Part shown: positions 7,730-16,783 of the stretch, in pieces
Position numbering within the stretch: position 1 is the stretch's first letter
How the letters are laid out: each line of letters begins with the position of its first letter
From: Verrucomicrobiota bacterium
GTDB taxonomy: Bacteria > Verrucomicrobiota > Verrucomicrobiia > Limisphaerales > UBA9464
Assembly (NCBI GenBank): GCA_025363585.1
Contig: JANYDN010000017.1
Span: 1-35,363, forward strand
Direction: 5' to 3'
Length of the DNA: 35,363 nt
Made by a program: the position numbers and the translations under genes
The notes under the pieces: model-generated
Told to the model about the DNA's origin: nothing
The model's input: only the letters and a program-made list of their open reading frames with translations
Databases searched by the model: none

Positions 7730-8557
7730 ATGTCCGACGTCACGTCGCCCCGCCCTACCCTCGTCCACCCGACCGCCGTCGTGGCGCCCGGCGCCCGCAT
7801 CGGGACGGGCTGCCGCATCGGTCCGCACGTGGTGATCGACGGCGGCGTGGAACTCGGCGACGACTGTGAACTCGGGCCCGGTGTCTATCTCACGGGCGTC
7901 ACGCGGATCGGGCCGCGGAATCGCTTCCATGCCGGTGCCGTGATCGGCGACGCACCCCAGGATCTCAAATACGACGGAACGCCCACCCGGTTGTCGATCG
8001 GCGCGGACAACACCTTCCGCGAACACGTCACGATCCATCGCTCGAGCGAGCCCTCGACCGAAACCACGGTGGGGGACGGCAACCTGTTCATGGGCGGCAG
8101 CCACGTGAGCCACGATTGCCAAGTGGGCAACCACAACGTGCTCGCGAACGGCGCTTTGGTCGCGGGCCATTCCACCGTCGCGGACCGCGTCTTTCTCTCG
8201 GGCACCTGCCTCGTGCACCAGGGCTGCCGCGTGGGACGCCTCGCCCTCATGCAGGGCGGCGCAGGGATCTCGAAGGATCTGCCGCCGTTCTGCATCGCGA
8301 CCGGCGCCAACACCCTTTGCGGGTTGAACGTCGTGGGACTTCGCCGCGCGGGTTTCGACGCGTCGGAACGACTGGTATTGAAGCGCGTGTATCATCGCCT
8401 GTTCCGGTCGCACGGCACGCGGGCGAACGCCCTCGCGGCGGTGCGCGCGGAATACGGCGGATTCCCACCCGCGCTGGAGTTGGTGGATTTTATCGCCGCC
8501 GCACGGCGCGGCGTTTGTTCCGACCGCGGGATGAACGCCGGCGCCGCCGCGGAATAG
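7730..8557 (+). CDS. lpxA: Acyl-ACP--UDP-N-acetylglucosamine O-acyltransferase
   Basis: The 275-residue product is a left-handed beta-helix acyltransferase that transfers a 3-hydroxyacyl chain from ACP to UDP-GlcNAc, the first step of lipid A synthesis. Hexapeptide repeats start at 'HPTAVVAPGARIG' (residue 13) and run to about 190. 'SHVSHDCQVGN' (124-134) contains the catalytic His (H128) and its neighbour H125. 'GDAPQDLKY' and 'ISKDLPPFCIATGANTLCGLNVVGLRRAG' positions are typical of LpxA rather than LpxD, and a helical C-terminal tail follows. ATG at 7730 is preferred over the GTG at 7709. The usual lpxD/fabZ/lpxB neighbours are absent, so this is an isolated copy. It supports an outer membrane with lipid A. 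Confidence 0.93.
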   Translation: MSDVTSPRPTLVHPTAVVAPGARIGTGCRIGPHVVIDGGVELGDDCELGPGVYLTGVTRIGPRNRFHAGAVIGDAPQDLKYDGTPTRLSIGADNTFREHVTIHRSSEPSTETTVGDGNLFMGGSHVSHDCQVGNHNVLANGALVAGHSTVADRVFLSGTCLVHQGCRVGRLALMQGGAGISKDLPPFCIATGANTLCGLNVVGLRRAGFDASERLVLKRVYHRLFRSHGTRANALAAVRAEYGGFPPALELVDFIAAARRGVCSDRGMNAGAAAE

Positions 8558-9147
8558 ACGGGATTCCGCGGAGATTCGTGACCGGATTGGCCGCGGAATG
8601 ACGGGGCTCCCCGCCAAGAGGGTTTTTGACAGGATTAACGGGATTTACAGGATTTCCTTGGTCTCCAAAACGCTTCATGCGCGTCCCCACGACCACTCCA
8701 CAATCCTGTGAATCCTGTCAAAAACCGGGATTGGCTTGATCCCCGAATCCCGTCAACCGCCTCAATCCCGTCGCCCAATCCCGTCTCAATTTTTGACAGG
8801 ATTAACAGGATTTACGGGATTTTCCTGGCCGCAAAAGCGCGAACCACTCGACGCAACAACCGCTCCAACAAATCCTGTGAATCCTGTGAATCCTGTCACA
8901 AATCGGGATTGGCTTGATCCCCGAATCCCGTCAACCGCCTCAATCCCGTCGCCCAATCCCGTCTCAATTTTTGACAGGATTCACAGGATTTACGGGATTT
9001 TCCTGGCCACAAAAGCGCGAATCACCCGACGCAACAACCGCTCCACAAAATCCCGTGAATCCTGTGAATCCTGTCAAAAAACCGGGATTGGCTTGATCCC
9101 CAAATCCCGTCAACCGCGTCAATTCCGTCACCCAATCCCGTCTCAAT
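8558..9147. repeat. About 178-bp tandem repeat, three units, with 9-bp sub-repeats in inverted arms
   Basis: No gene is seen in the 585 bases between lpxA and nuoN. Three units begin with TTTTTGACAGGATT at 8623, 8790 and 8968 (steps of 167 and 178). Each has a left arm of 9-mers like ACAGGATTA, an unconserved or weakly conserved 40-50 base centre, and a right arm of 9-mers AATCCTGTG ending in CAAAAA, the inverse of the left arm. A GGGATTGGCTTGATCCC segment and AATCCCGTC-like 9-mers follow. The last unit runs into the nuoN stop codon. A separate inverted repeat ATTCCGCGG...CCGCGGAAT lies at 8562-8599. Both flanking genes converge here. Confidence 0.9.
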
Positions 9148-10654
9148 GCGCGTTCGCGGGCCACGAGGCGGGCGTCGCGAGTTTCCCAAAGACACCGGCG
9201 GCGGGACCGGTGAGCGACAGAAGGTTGTCGGGGAAAAGTCCCAGCCAGAAAATACCGGCAATGCAGACGGCCAACGCGATGCGGACCGGCCAACTGGTCG
9301 CGATGGGCGACAGATCCGACGCCTGGCCGCCCCAGTACACGGCGCGGATCACCCCGAAATAGTAATAGAGCGAAACCACCACGCCGAACACCGCCACGCC
9401 AAGCAGGCAGTAATAGCCGGGATCATAGGCACCGTTCGGCACGATGGATTTCAACAGGAGGAATTTCCCCAGGAAACCGGCGAGCGGCGGGATGCCGGCG
9501 AGCGAGGCCATCGCGAGCGCCAGCGCGCCCGCCAGCAACGGCGAGCGTTGCCCGAGACCGGCGAGCGCCGAAAGGTCGTCGGAGTCCGTGTGGCGGAGCA
9601 CGACGCACACCACGGCGAACGCGGCGAGAACCGTGAACAAATAGCCGGCCAGGTAATACAACACCCCGTTGACGCCCTCGGCGCGCAGGCTCGCGAAGCC
9701 GAGCAACAGGTAGCCGGCGTTGGCGATGCTCGAGTAGCCCATGAGGCGCTTCAGGCTGCGCTGCGGGATCGCGCAGAGGCTTCCGTAGAGGATGGTCAGC
9801 GCGGCGATCCATACGAGGAGATGGCTCCATTGCGCGGTGATCTGCGGGACGGCCCCGAACAGGACGCGCAGCAACAGGACGATTCCGGCCGCCTTGGAAC
9901 CCACCGCCAGGAACGCCGTCGCGGGCGCGGGAGAACCTTGATAGACGTCGGGCGCCCACATTTGGAACGGCACCGCGGCGATCTTGAAGAGCAACCCGCC
10001 CAATAGCATCGCGAGACCCACGAGGAACACCGGGTTGCCCGCCAGTTGCTTCTGCGCGGCATGGATCTCGGAGAAGTTCGTGGTGTTCGCCGAACCGAAC
10101 ACCAGCGCGATGCCGAAGACCATGAACGCCGACGCGAGCGCCCCCATGATCAGGTATTTCACGCCGGCCTCGATCGATGCGGCGCGCCCGCGTTGGTAGC
10201 TATTCAGGACCACGAAGGTGATCGTGACCAACTCGAGCGACGCGAACAGCAGGACGAGATCGTTCGCCGACGCGGCGAACAGCATCCCGAGCAACGCGAA
10301 GATCACGAGGGCGAAGAACTCCGAGACGCCGCTGCCGATGCGGTCCGAATACTCCACCGACATCAGGAGCACCAGGATCCCGGCGAGGAGGAAGAACTGC
10401 TTGAAGAAGACCGCCAGGTTGTCGAGCACGTACATTCCCGTGCGGGCCTTCGGCGCGCCGAACGCGTACTCGGCGGCACCCGCATAGGTATCGACGGCGC
10501 CGCGGATGCCGACGATGAACACGAGCATGAGGCCCGCGGCGGCGGCGAGGCCGAGCGCGCGGCGGTGCCGGGGCGGCAGCCAGAGATCGGCAAGCAACAC
10601 GCCGAGGCCCAGGAGGGCCACCAGCAATTCCACCTGAAGTAGCGAGTAGTTCAT
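9143..10654 (-). CDS. nuoN: NADH-quinone oxidoreductase subunit N
   Basis: The 503-residue, roughly 14-helix product is one of the three antiporter-like subunits of the complex I membrane arm. It carries the conserved antiporter motif 'FQMWAPDVYQGSPAPATAFL' with the preceding Lys-bearing helix region and a 'YSSIANAGYLLLGF' segment. It is the last gene of the nuo cluster; its stop codon TGA lies at the edge of the 178-bp repeat array. The gap to nuoM is 16 bases. ATG at 10654 starts directly with a membrane helix, as usual for NuoN. Confidence 0.97.
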   Translation of the reverse strand: MNYSLLQVELLVALLGLGVLLADLWLPPRHRRALGLAAAAGLMLVFIVGIRGAVDTYAGAAEYAFGAPKARTGMYVLDNLAVFFKQFFLLAGILVLLMSVEYSDRIGSGVSEFFALVIFALLGMLFAASANDLVLLFASLELVTITFVVLNSYQRGRAASIEAGVKYLIMGALASAFMVFGIALVFGSANTTNFSEIHAAQKQLAGNPVFLVGLAMLLGGLLFKIAAVPFQMWAPDVYQGSPAPATAFLAVGSKAAGIVLLLRVLFGAVPQITAQWSHLLVWIAALTILYGSLCAIPQRSLKRLMGYSSIANAGYLLLGFASLRAEGVNGVLYYLAGYLFTVLAAFAVVCVVLRHTDSDDLSALAGLGQRSPLLAGALALAMASLAGIPPLAGFLGKFLLLKSIVPNGAYDPGYYCLLGVAVFGVVVSLYYYFGVIRAVYWGGQASDLSPIATSWPVRIALAVCIAGIFWLGLFPDNLLSLTGPAAGVFGKLATPASWPANAH

Positions 10655-10670
10655 CGCGCGTGGGTCAAAG

Positions 10671-12209
10671 TCACTTGGCGGGGGCGGGGGTCGCGGTCGC
10701 GGCCTTCGCGGTGGGCGCCGGGCCGGTGTTCTTGGCGAGCCGCACCACCTCGGCCGCGGCGGGCCGGATGCGGTTGGCGAGCGTGTTGGGGAATATCCCG
10801 AAATATATAAGTCCCAGGACGAGGACCGCGAACGGCAGCCGGCGCCACCACGATACGGCGTCCCTCGCCTCGCGCAGTTCCTCGCGGGGCGCGCCGTGCA
10901 GGATGTCGCGGATCGAGCGCAGCATGTAGACGCCGCCGATCACCAACCCACTCCATGCGGCCACCACTACGACCGCCGGCAACCCGTGCCAGGCGCCGAA
11001 CATCACGGTCAACTCGCCGGCGAAATTGGCGAAGCCCGGGACGCCGCAACCGGCCAGGAAACACGCGATGAGAACCGTCCCGATGAAAGGCATCCGCGCC
11101 AGCAACCCGCCCATCTGCCCGATCTCGATCGTTCCCGTCTGGCGCCGCAGCCATCCGCTCAGCGCGAAACTCAGCGCGGCCAGCAACGCGTGCGACACCA
11201 TCACGAGCACCGTGCCGGTCACGCCGATGACGTTCACCGTCGCCAAACCGAGGAACGCGAATCCCATGTGCGCGAGGCTCGAGTTGCCGATCAATAGGTT
11301 CAGGTCGCGCTGGCGCATCGCCACAAAACCGCAGTACAGCAGGTTCCCGACGCACAGCACCGCCAGCACCCAGCCCCAACGCGAGACCGCGCCGGGCAGC
11401 ATCGGGAGCGCGACGCGCAGCAAGGCGAGCAGGCCCACCTTCTTCAGGATCCCCGCGTGCAGCATCGCCGTCGCGGTCGGGGCGCACGCGTATCCCTGCG
11501 GCGCCCACGAGTGGAACGGGAACAAACCGACCAGCGTCCCGAACCCGATCACGAGGCAGAAGAAGACGAAATCCTGGAGCCCGGGGGCGAGGGGCTTCGC
11601 GGCGATCGCCTGCTGCAGCTTGACGATGTCGAGCGAGTCCGCCCCGGACCGCGTGTACAACGCGATCAACCCCACCAAGCCCACCATCGCGCCCAGCGTC
11701 AGGTAGAGCGTGATCTTGAACGCCGCGTAGTTCCGGTCGTCGCCGCGGCCCCAGACGCCGATCATGATGAAGGTCGGGACCAGCGCGATCTCGTTGAAGA
11801 AATATAGGTAGAACAGGTCGAGCGACGCGAACGCTCCCAACGCCCCGCCGATGATCGAGAGCAACAGGATATAATAGAGCTTCGCCTGCCTCTCGATCTC
11901 CCACGACACGGCGACCGCGGCGAAGCCCACGACCGCCGAGACAAGCAGCATGCCGGCGGAGATGCCGTCGACGCCGGTATGAAAGGCGAGGCGAAGCCCG
12001 CCGGCGTCGGCCCATTGGTACGACGACTCGAATTGGAACCCGGCGCCGCCGGGGACGAATTTGAAGAAGAGGACCGTGCCGAGAACGGCGGCAATGGCGG
12101 TGCCAAGGAGCGCGATGCAGCGGATGACGAAGCGGTAGTTGCCCGGGACGAGCACCACGAGCAACGCCGTCAGGAACGGCACGAGGATGAGCGTGTTCAG
12201 CAGCGTCAT
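10671..12209 (-). CDS. nuoM: NADH-quinone oxidoreductase subunit M
   Basis: The 512-residue antiporter-like membrane subunit contributes to proton pumping in complex I. Helix 5 carries the key Glu within 'YFFNEIALVPTFIMIGVWG' and the broken helix 7-8 region is 'PFHSWAPQGYACAPTATAML'. In that region the common LPDAHxEAP wording is replaced by APQGYACAP, a clear departure from the E. coli type. ATG at 12209 follows the nuoL stop by four bases; the open frame extending upstream of it is nuoL in another frame. The C-terminus is a short Ala/Pro-rich tail. Confidence 0.96.
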   Translation of the reverse strand: MTLLNTLILVPFLTALLVVLVPGNYRFVIRCIALLGTAIAAVLGTVLFFKFVPGGAGFQFESSYQWADAGGLRLAFHTGVDGISAGMLLVSAVVGFAAVAVSWEIERQAKLYYILLLSIIGGALGAFASLDLFYLYFFNEIALVPTFIMIGVWGRGDDRNYAAFKITLYLTLGAMVGLVGLIALYTRSGADSLDIVKLQQAIAAKPLAPGLQDFVFFCLVIGFGTLVGLFPFHSWAPQGYACAPTATAMLHAGILKKVGLLALLRVALPMLPGAVSRWGWVLAVLCVGNLLYCGFVAMRQRDLNLLIGNSSLAHMGFAFLGLATVNVIGVTGTVLVMVSHALLAALSFALSGWLRRQTGTIEIGQMGGLLARMPFIGTVLIACFLAGCGVPGFANFAGELTVMFGAWHGLPAVVVVAAWSGLVIGGVYMLRSIRDILHGAPREELREARDAVSWWRRLPFAVLVLGLIYFGIFPNTLANRIRPAAAEVVRLAKNTGPAPTAKAATATPAPAK

Positions 12210-12213
12210 GGCT

Positions 12214-14226
12214 TTAGCGGAGGATGAACCAAGCGACGACCGCAAGGCCCGCCGCGGACAGGAAGGTATAAGTCTGCAGGTTGCCGCTCTGCACCAGGCG
12301 CAACGCCCGGCCGAACAACTCGACCGAGCCATGGGCGCCACGGATCACGAGGCCGCCCAGCACCCAGCGGTCAACCCAATCGATCACGGTCCCGACGAAG
12401 TCGTGGAGCGGGATGAAAATACCCTCGTACAATTCGTCGAGGTAAAACCGGTTGCGAAGGACGCGAGCGAACCGGCCGAGCAGACCCGGCAACGGATCCT
12501 TGGTCGCGTTCCCGTACGCCGCCCACGCAAGGCTCGCGCCCAACAGCACGGCGAACAGTCCCAGCGTCGCCGCGAGGAGGTTGTGGTTGAAAGGGCCGAA
12601 CAACGCGTCGTTCACCGCGGCCGACATCCCCTCGAGCATCGGCGCGACCCCGACCCGGGCGGATTCGTCCGCCACGACCTTCGCGTGACCGTGCGCGCCG
12701 AATTGGCCGCCGATATAATCCGCGAGCGGAAACCATGCGATCGCCAGGCTCGGCACGGCGAGGATCACCAACGGCACCGTCATCGGCCGCGGCGATTCGT
12801 GCGCGTGTCCGGCGGCGTCCGAACGGGACGGTCCGAAGAAAGCGACCAGCACCAAGCGCGACATGTAGAACGTGGTCAATCCAGCGACCATCACCGCGAC
12901 GCCGAACAGGATCGGGCTCGATTCCAGCGCGACGGCGAGGATGTCGTCCTTCGAATAGAAACCGCTGAAGGGCGGAAGCCCCGCCAACGCGGCGGTGCCG
13001 ATCAGGAAGGTCCAGAACGTGACCGGCATTTTCCGCCACAGTCCGCCCATCTTCCAGATGTCCTGCTCGTGGTGGCAGGCATGGATCACCGAGCCGGCGC
13101 CGAGGAACAGCATCGCCTTGAAAAACGCGTGCGTGACGAGGTGGTACATCGCGGCCACCGGCGTGCCGGCCTTCGCGCCGAGCCCGACCGCCATCACCAT
13201 GTACCCGAGTTGCGAGAGCGTGGAGTAGGCGAGGATGCGCTTGATGTCGTTTTGTTGGACCGCGATCAGCGCGGCCAACACCGCGGTGAACCCGCCGATG
13301 CACGCGATGATCGTCGACGCCTGCAGGTCGCCGAGGAACGCGAGCGGCGCGGGCCATCCCGCCGTCGCGGTGTATAGGAAGAACACCCGGCAAAGCATGT
13401 ACACGCCGGCGGCGACCATCGTCGCCGCATGGATCAGCGCGGACACGGGCGTCGGGCCTTCCATCGCGTCGGGCAACCACACGTGCAGGGGGAACTGCGC
13501 GCTCTTGCCCATCGCGCCGAGGAACACCAGCAGCCCCGCGATGCCGGCCATGGGCCCGAGCAACCCGTGGTCGGCCTTGAATTTCGCGGCGAGCTCGGGA
13601 ATCGAGACGGTGCCGACGACGCCCCAGATGACCAGGATGCCGAGCAGGAACCCGAAGTCGCCCAGGCGATTCGTCAGGAACGCTTTCTTCGCGGCGTCGC
13701 CCGCGGCCGGCTTCGCGTGCCAGAAACCGATCAATAGGTACGACGACACGCCGACCAATTCCCAGAAGACGAACATCATCACCAGGTTCTCGGCGAAGAC
13801 GATGCCGAGCATCGAGAAGACGAAGAGCCCGAGCGTGGAGAAGAACCGGGAGTACGAAGGGTCGCCCTTCATGTAGGCCGTCGAATACACCATGACCAAC
13901 GAGGCAACCGCGGTGACGACGAGCGCCATCGAGACCGAGAGGCGGTCGACGACGAGCGACAGGCTTATATCCAGCCCCTCGACGGGCAGCCAATGGAACG
14001 GCGTGGTGGCGGTCGAGGGTCCGTCGACGACGCCGAGGAGGACGACGGAAAGGACGAAGCCGATGAGGATGCCGGCGATGTTGAGCGCGGCGTTGAGGGA
14101 GGGATTGCGACGGGCGAAGAACCATCCGCCGACGCCGCAGAACAGCGGGGCGGCGAGGACCATCCAGGCGAGATCCTGGAACTTCGAACCGGCATCGACG
14201 GCTTGTTGTGCGGCGTGGGCGTCCAT
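12214..14226 (-). CDS. nuoL: NADH-quinone oxidoreductase subunit L
   Basis: The 670-residue product is the distal antiporter-like subunit of complex I, with the long lateral helix at its C-terminus. 'SAQFPLHVWLPDAMEGPTPV' and 'LIHAATMVAAGVYML' are the hallmark of NuoL, and 'FVFWELVGVSSYLLIGFW' carries the channel Glu. The C-terminal ~120 residues hold the amphipathic connecting region and a last helix. ATG at 14226 begins just 10 bases after the nuoK stop. Length is slightly above the E. coli protein (613). Confidence 0.97.
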   Translation of the reverse strand: MDAHAAQQAVDAGSKFQDLAWMVLAAPLFCGVGGWFFARRNPSLNAALNIAGILIGFVLSVVLLGVVDGPSTATTPFHWLPVEGLDISLSLVVDRLSVSMALVVTAVASLVMVYSTAYMKGDPSYSRFFSTLGLFVFSMLGIVFAENLVMMFVFWELVGVSSYLLIGFWHAKPAAGDAAKKAFLTNRLGDFGFLLGILVIWGVVGTVSIPELAAKFKADHGLLGPMAGIAGLLVFLGAMGKSAQFPLHVWLPDAMEGPTPVSALIHAATMVAAGVYMLCRVFFLYTATAGWPAPLAFLGDLQASTIIACIGGFTAVLAALIAVQQNDIKRILAYSTLSQLGYMVMAVGLGAKAGTPVAAMYHLVTHAFFKAMLFLGAGSVIHACHHEQDIWKMGGLWRKMPVTFWTFLIGTAALAGLPPFSGFYSKDDILAVALESSPILFGVAVMVAGLTTFYMSRLVLVAFFGPSRSDAAGHAHESPRPMTVPLVILAVPSLAIAWFPLADYIGGQFGAHGHAKVVADESARVGVAPMLEGMSAAVNDALFGPFNHNLLAATLGLFAVLLGASLAWAAYGNATKDPLPGLLGRFARVLRNRFYLDELYEGIFIPLHDFVGTVIDWVDRWVLGGLVIRGAHGSVELFGRALRLVQSGNLQTYTFLSAAGLAVVAWFILR

Positions 14227-14236
14227 CGGGATTGGG

Positions 14237-14542
14237 TCAGAGCTTGAGCGACGCGAGGTCCTCGACGTGCGCGGTCCGGCGCTTCCGGTAGAGCGCTACG
14301 ATGAGGGCGAGTCCGACGGCGACCTCGGCGGCGGCGACGGTGATCACGAAGAACACCATGACCTGGCCGTTGAGGTTGTTGTTGAACCGGGAGAAGGCGA
14401 CGAGGACGAGGTTGGCTGCGTTGAGCATCAGCTCGAGTCCCATGTAGACGACGAGCAAGTTGCGCCGCGCGATGACGCCGAAAAGCCCGAGGCAGAACAG
14501 CAGGCCGCCGACGATCAGGTAGTGGTTGAGTCCGGCTTGCAT
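14237..14542 (-). CDS. nuoK: NADH-quinone oxidoreductase subunit K
   Basis: The 101-residue, three-helix product is part of the proton path next to NuoJ. The two conserved membrane Glu residues are visible in '[14 protein letters not shown]' and '[19 protein letters not shown]'. Length equals the family norm. It starts four bases after the nuoJ stop, so translation is probably coupled. Confidence 0.97.
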   Translation of the reverse strand: MQAGLNHYLIVGGLLFCLGLFGVIARRNLLVVYMGLELMLNAANLVLVAFSRFNNNLNGQVMVFFVITVAAAEVAVGLALIVALYRKRRTAHVEDLASLKL

Positions 14543-14546
14543 GGGA

Positions 14547-15059
14547 TTACTTGAGCTCCTTTTTGCTGAGCAGGATCACGCCGACCAGGGCGACGAGGAG
14601 AAGGATCGAGAGGATCTCGAACGGCAGGACATAGGACTGGAAGAGGATCCGGCCAAGCGGCGCGGTGTTGCCCTCGACGAGCGTCGCGCCCGTGGCCGCG
14701 GCGCCCTTGGCGGACCACAGCGCGCGGACCAAAACGCCGGCGAGACCGAGCACGGCGGCGGTGCCGGATATAAGCGCGACGCGGTTCAGCTTGCGCCGGT
14801 CCTCCTCGCCGAGATCGAGCAACATGATGACGAACAGGAAGAGCACCATCACGGCGCCCGCGTAGACCAGGATCTGGACGGCCGCGAGGAAGAACGCGTG
14901 CAGCAGGACGTACAGGCCCGCGAGCGAGACGATCGTCAGCACGAGGAACATCGCGCTCGTGACCGGGTTCCGGCTGAGCGGGTTCGCGACGCACAGGAAC
15001 CCGAAAAGCAGGGTCAACCCGGCGAAGGCGAGGAACAAAAGATCGGTGAATGCTGGCAT
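14547..15059 (-). CDS. nuoJ: NADH-quinone oxidoreductase subunit J
   Basis: The 170-residue, five-helix subunit has the typical third helix '[20 protein letters not shown]', whose pi-bulge rotation couples quinone chemistry to pumping in other complex I structures. The protein ends with a Lys/Glu tail. The gap to nuoI is 37 bases and can form a small GGGCC/GGCCC hairpin. Confidence 0.96.
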   Translation of the reverse strand: MPAFTDLLFLAFAGLTLLFGFLCVANPLSRNPVTSAMFLVLTIVSLAGLYVLLHAFFLAAVQILVYAGAVMVLFLFVIMLLDLGEEDRRKLNRVALISGTAAVLGLAGVLVRALWSAKGAAATGATLVEGNTAPLGRILFQSYVLPFEILSILLLVALVGVILLSKKELK

Positions 15060-15096
15060 GGATGTTATACCTATACCCGTTGGGCCGGCGGGCCCG

Positions 15097-15675
15097 TCAG
15101 TCGGCCTTCACCGGGAACGACTCCTGTTCCCGGGCCTCCTCGAGTTTGTGTTTCCACTTCTGGATGCCGGCGTGGACGCCGCCCAATTGCAGCAGGCGTT
15201 CCTTGTCGTACACCATCTCCTCGCGGGTCAGTCCCGTGAGCGAGTAATGCTGCTGCAGGAAGATCGCTTCCTCCGGGCACACTTCCTGGCAAAGGCCGCA
15301 GAAGATGCAGCGCAGCATGTTGATCTCGAACTCGCGCGGCATCTTCTCCGCGTTCGGCCGGTCGGCCGGCACGCCCTCGGGTCCCGGCGGCGTGATGCGG
15401 ATCGCCTTCGGCGGGCACACGAACTCGCACAACTGGCACGACACGCACTTCGTGTTCCCCTCCTGGTCCTTCACCAGGTACGGCGCGCCGCGGTAGCCCT
15501 CCGATACCTTCCACGGCACCTCGGGATAATACCCGTCGCCCGTGGCCAGCGCGGCGTTGCCGCCCTTCACGCTCCGCATGAAATGCCGCGCCGTCACCTT
15601 CAGGCCCTCGAGCAACGTGGGCAGGTACGTGCGTTCGTAGAACGTCAGCGGCTTGCGATCGACAACCTTGGTCAT
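15097..15675 (-). CDS. nuoI: NADH-quinone oxidoreductase subunit I (2x[4Fe-4S] ferredoxin-type)
   Basis: The 192-residue peripheral-arm subunit binds clusters N6a and N6b, which pass electrons to N2 in NuoB. The two binding motifs are C77-x2-C80-x2-C83-x3-C87P and C123-x2-C126-x2-C129-x3-C133P, complete and correctly spaced. The N-terminal amphipathic helix region (1-45) is expected to sit on NuoH. A roughly 10-residue loop rich in Pro and Gly separates the two motifs. It lies 13 bases from nuoH. Confidence 0.97.
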   Translation of the reverse strand: MTKVVDRKPLTFYERTYLPTLLEGLKVTARHFMRSVKGGNAALATGDGYYPEVPWKVSEGYRGAPYLVKDQEGNTKCVSCQLCEFVCPPKAIRITPPGPEGVPADRPNAEKMPREFEINMLRCIFCGLCQEVCPEEAIFLQQHYSLTGLTREEMVYDKERLLQLGGVHAGIQKWKHKLEEAREQESFPVKAD

Positions 15676-15688
15676 GGGTTCGTGGGGT

Positions 15689-16771
15689 TCAGTGGTTGAG
15701 GGCCGCCAACACCAGCGCGGTCACGACGATGTTCGCCAACGCCAGCGGTATGAAACGACGCCAGCCCAGATCCATCAGCTGGTCGTAGCGGAACCGCGGC
15801 AACATCCAGCGGACCCAGATGAAGACGATCACCAGCGCGATCATCTTGGCGAGGAAGATGCCGATGTGGAACAGGCCGCCGAGCAGCGTTCCCGCCGGCT
15901 CCGAGAAAAACGGCAACGACCACCCGCCGAAGAACAGCGTCACCATCATCGCCGCGCTCGCGATCATGTTCGCGTACTCGCCCATGAAGAAGAGCGCGAA
16001 CTTCATCGAGCTGTATTCCGTGTGGTAACCGCCGACGAGTTCCGATTCCGACTCCGGGAGGTCGAACGGCAACCGGTTCGTCTCGGCGAAGGCCGACACG
16101 AGGAAAATCACGAACGCCACCGGCTGGTATAATATGAGCCAGCCGTGGTTGGCCTGGAACTCGACGATGTGCGAGAGGTTCAGGTCGCCCGTCACCAGGA
16201 ACAGCGAGACGACGCTCATGCCCATCGCGAGCTCGTACGAGATCATCTGCGCGCTCGATCGGATGCCGCCGAGGAACGGGTACTTCGAATTCGACGACCA
16301 ACCCGCCAGCACGATGCCGTACACGCCGAGCGAGACGATGCCGAAGGTATAGAGGATGCCGACGTTGAGATCCGCGATCACCATCGGCTGCCCGCCCAGC
16401 TTGGATCCGAACGGGATGACCGCGATGGTCATCAATGCCGGGATCACCGTGATGGCCGGCGCGATCCAGAAATAGACCTTCCGGACGTAACTCGGCGTGA
16501 AGTCCTCCTTGAGGAAGAATTTCACCCCGTCCGCCATGGGTTGGAAGATGCCCATGCTTTGCAGAAGCTTGCCCAGCACGGGGATTTTCAAGACGAGCGG
16601 CGGCACCGCACGGTTCGGGCCGACGCGGTCCTGGATGAAGGCGGAGACCTTGCGTTCCACCAGCACCGCGTACGCGACGAACGTCATCAACACCCCGAAG
16701 ACCACGAGGATCTTCAGCGTGCTGAAGGCGACGAACTGCGCCGTCGGATCGGAAATCAATTGGTCCAGCAT
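15689..16771 (-). CDS. nuoH: NADH-quinone oxidoreductase subunit H
   Basis: The 360-residue, eight-helix subunit forms the quinone chamber and anchors the peripheral arm. 'ERKVSAFIQDRVGPNR' (about 39-54) and the acidic loop 'AETNRLPFDLPESESELVGG' are diagnostic; the latter carries the Glu/Asp residues that lead protons from the quinone site. The nuoG stop is 12 bases upstream. Confidence 0.97.
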   Translation of the reverse strand: MLDQLISDPTAQFVAFSTLKILVVFGVLMTFVAYAVLVERKVSAFIQDRVGPNRAVPPLVLKIPVLGKLLQSMGIFQPMADGVKFFLKEDFTPSYVRKVYFWIAPAITVIPALMTIAVIPFGSKLGGQPMVIADLNVGILYTFGIVSLGVYGIVLAGWSSNSKYPFLGGIRSSAQMISYELAMGMSVVSLFLVTGDLNLSHIVEFQANHGWLILYQPVAFVIFLVSAFAETNRLPFDLPESESELVGGYHTEYSSMKFALFFMGEYANMIASAAMMVTLFFGGWSLPFFSEPAGTLLGGLFHIGIFLAKMIALVIVFIWVRWMLPRFRYDQLMDLGWRRFIPLALANIVVTALVLAALNH

Positions 16772-16783
16772 CTCGTTTCCCTA

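Noticed and set aside
8623-9147. Possible CRISPR array
   Set aside because: Three long units of about 178 bp with conserved interiors and no short unique spacers; no cas genes.
8736-9362. Open frames with repeated 'NPVNPVNPV' products
   Set aside because: They arise from the 9-bp repeat (27-base periodicity in codons) and have no start signal or homology.
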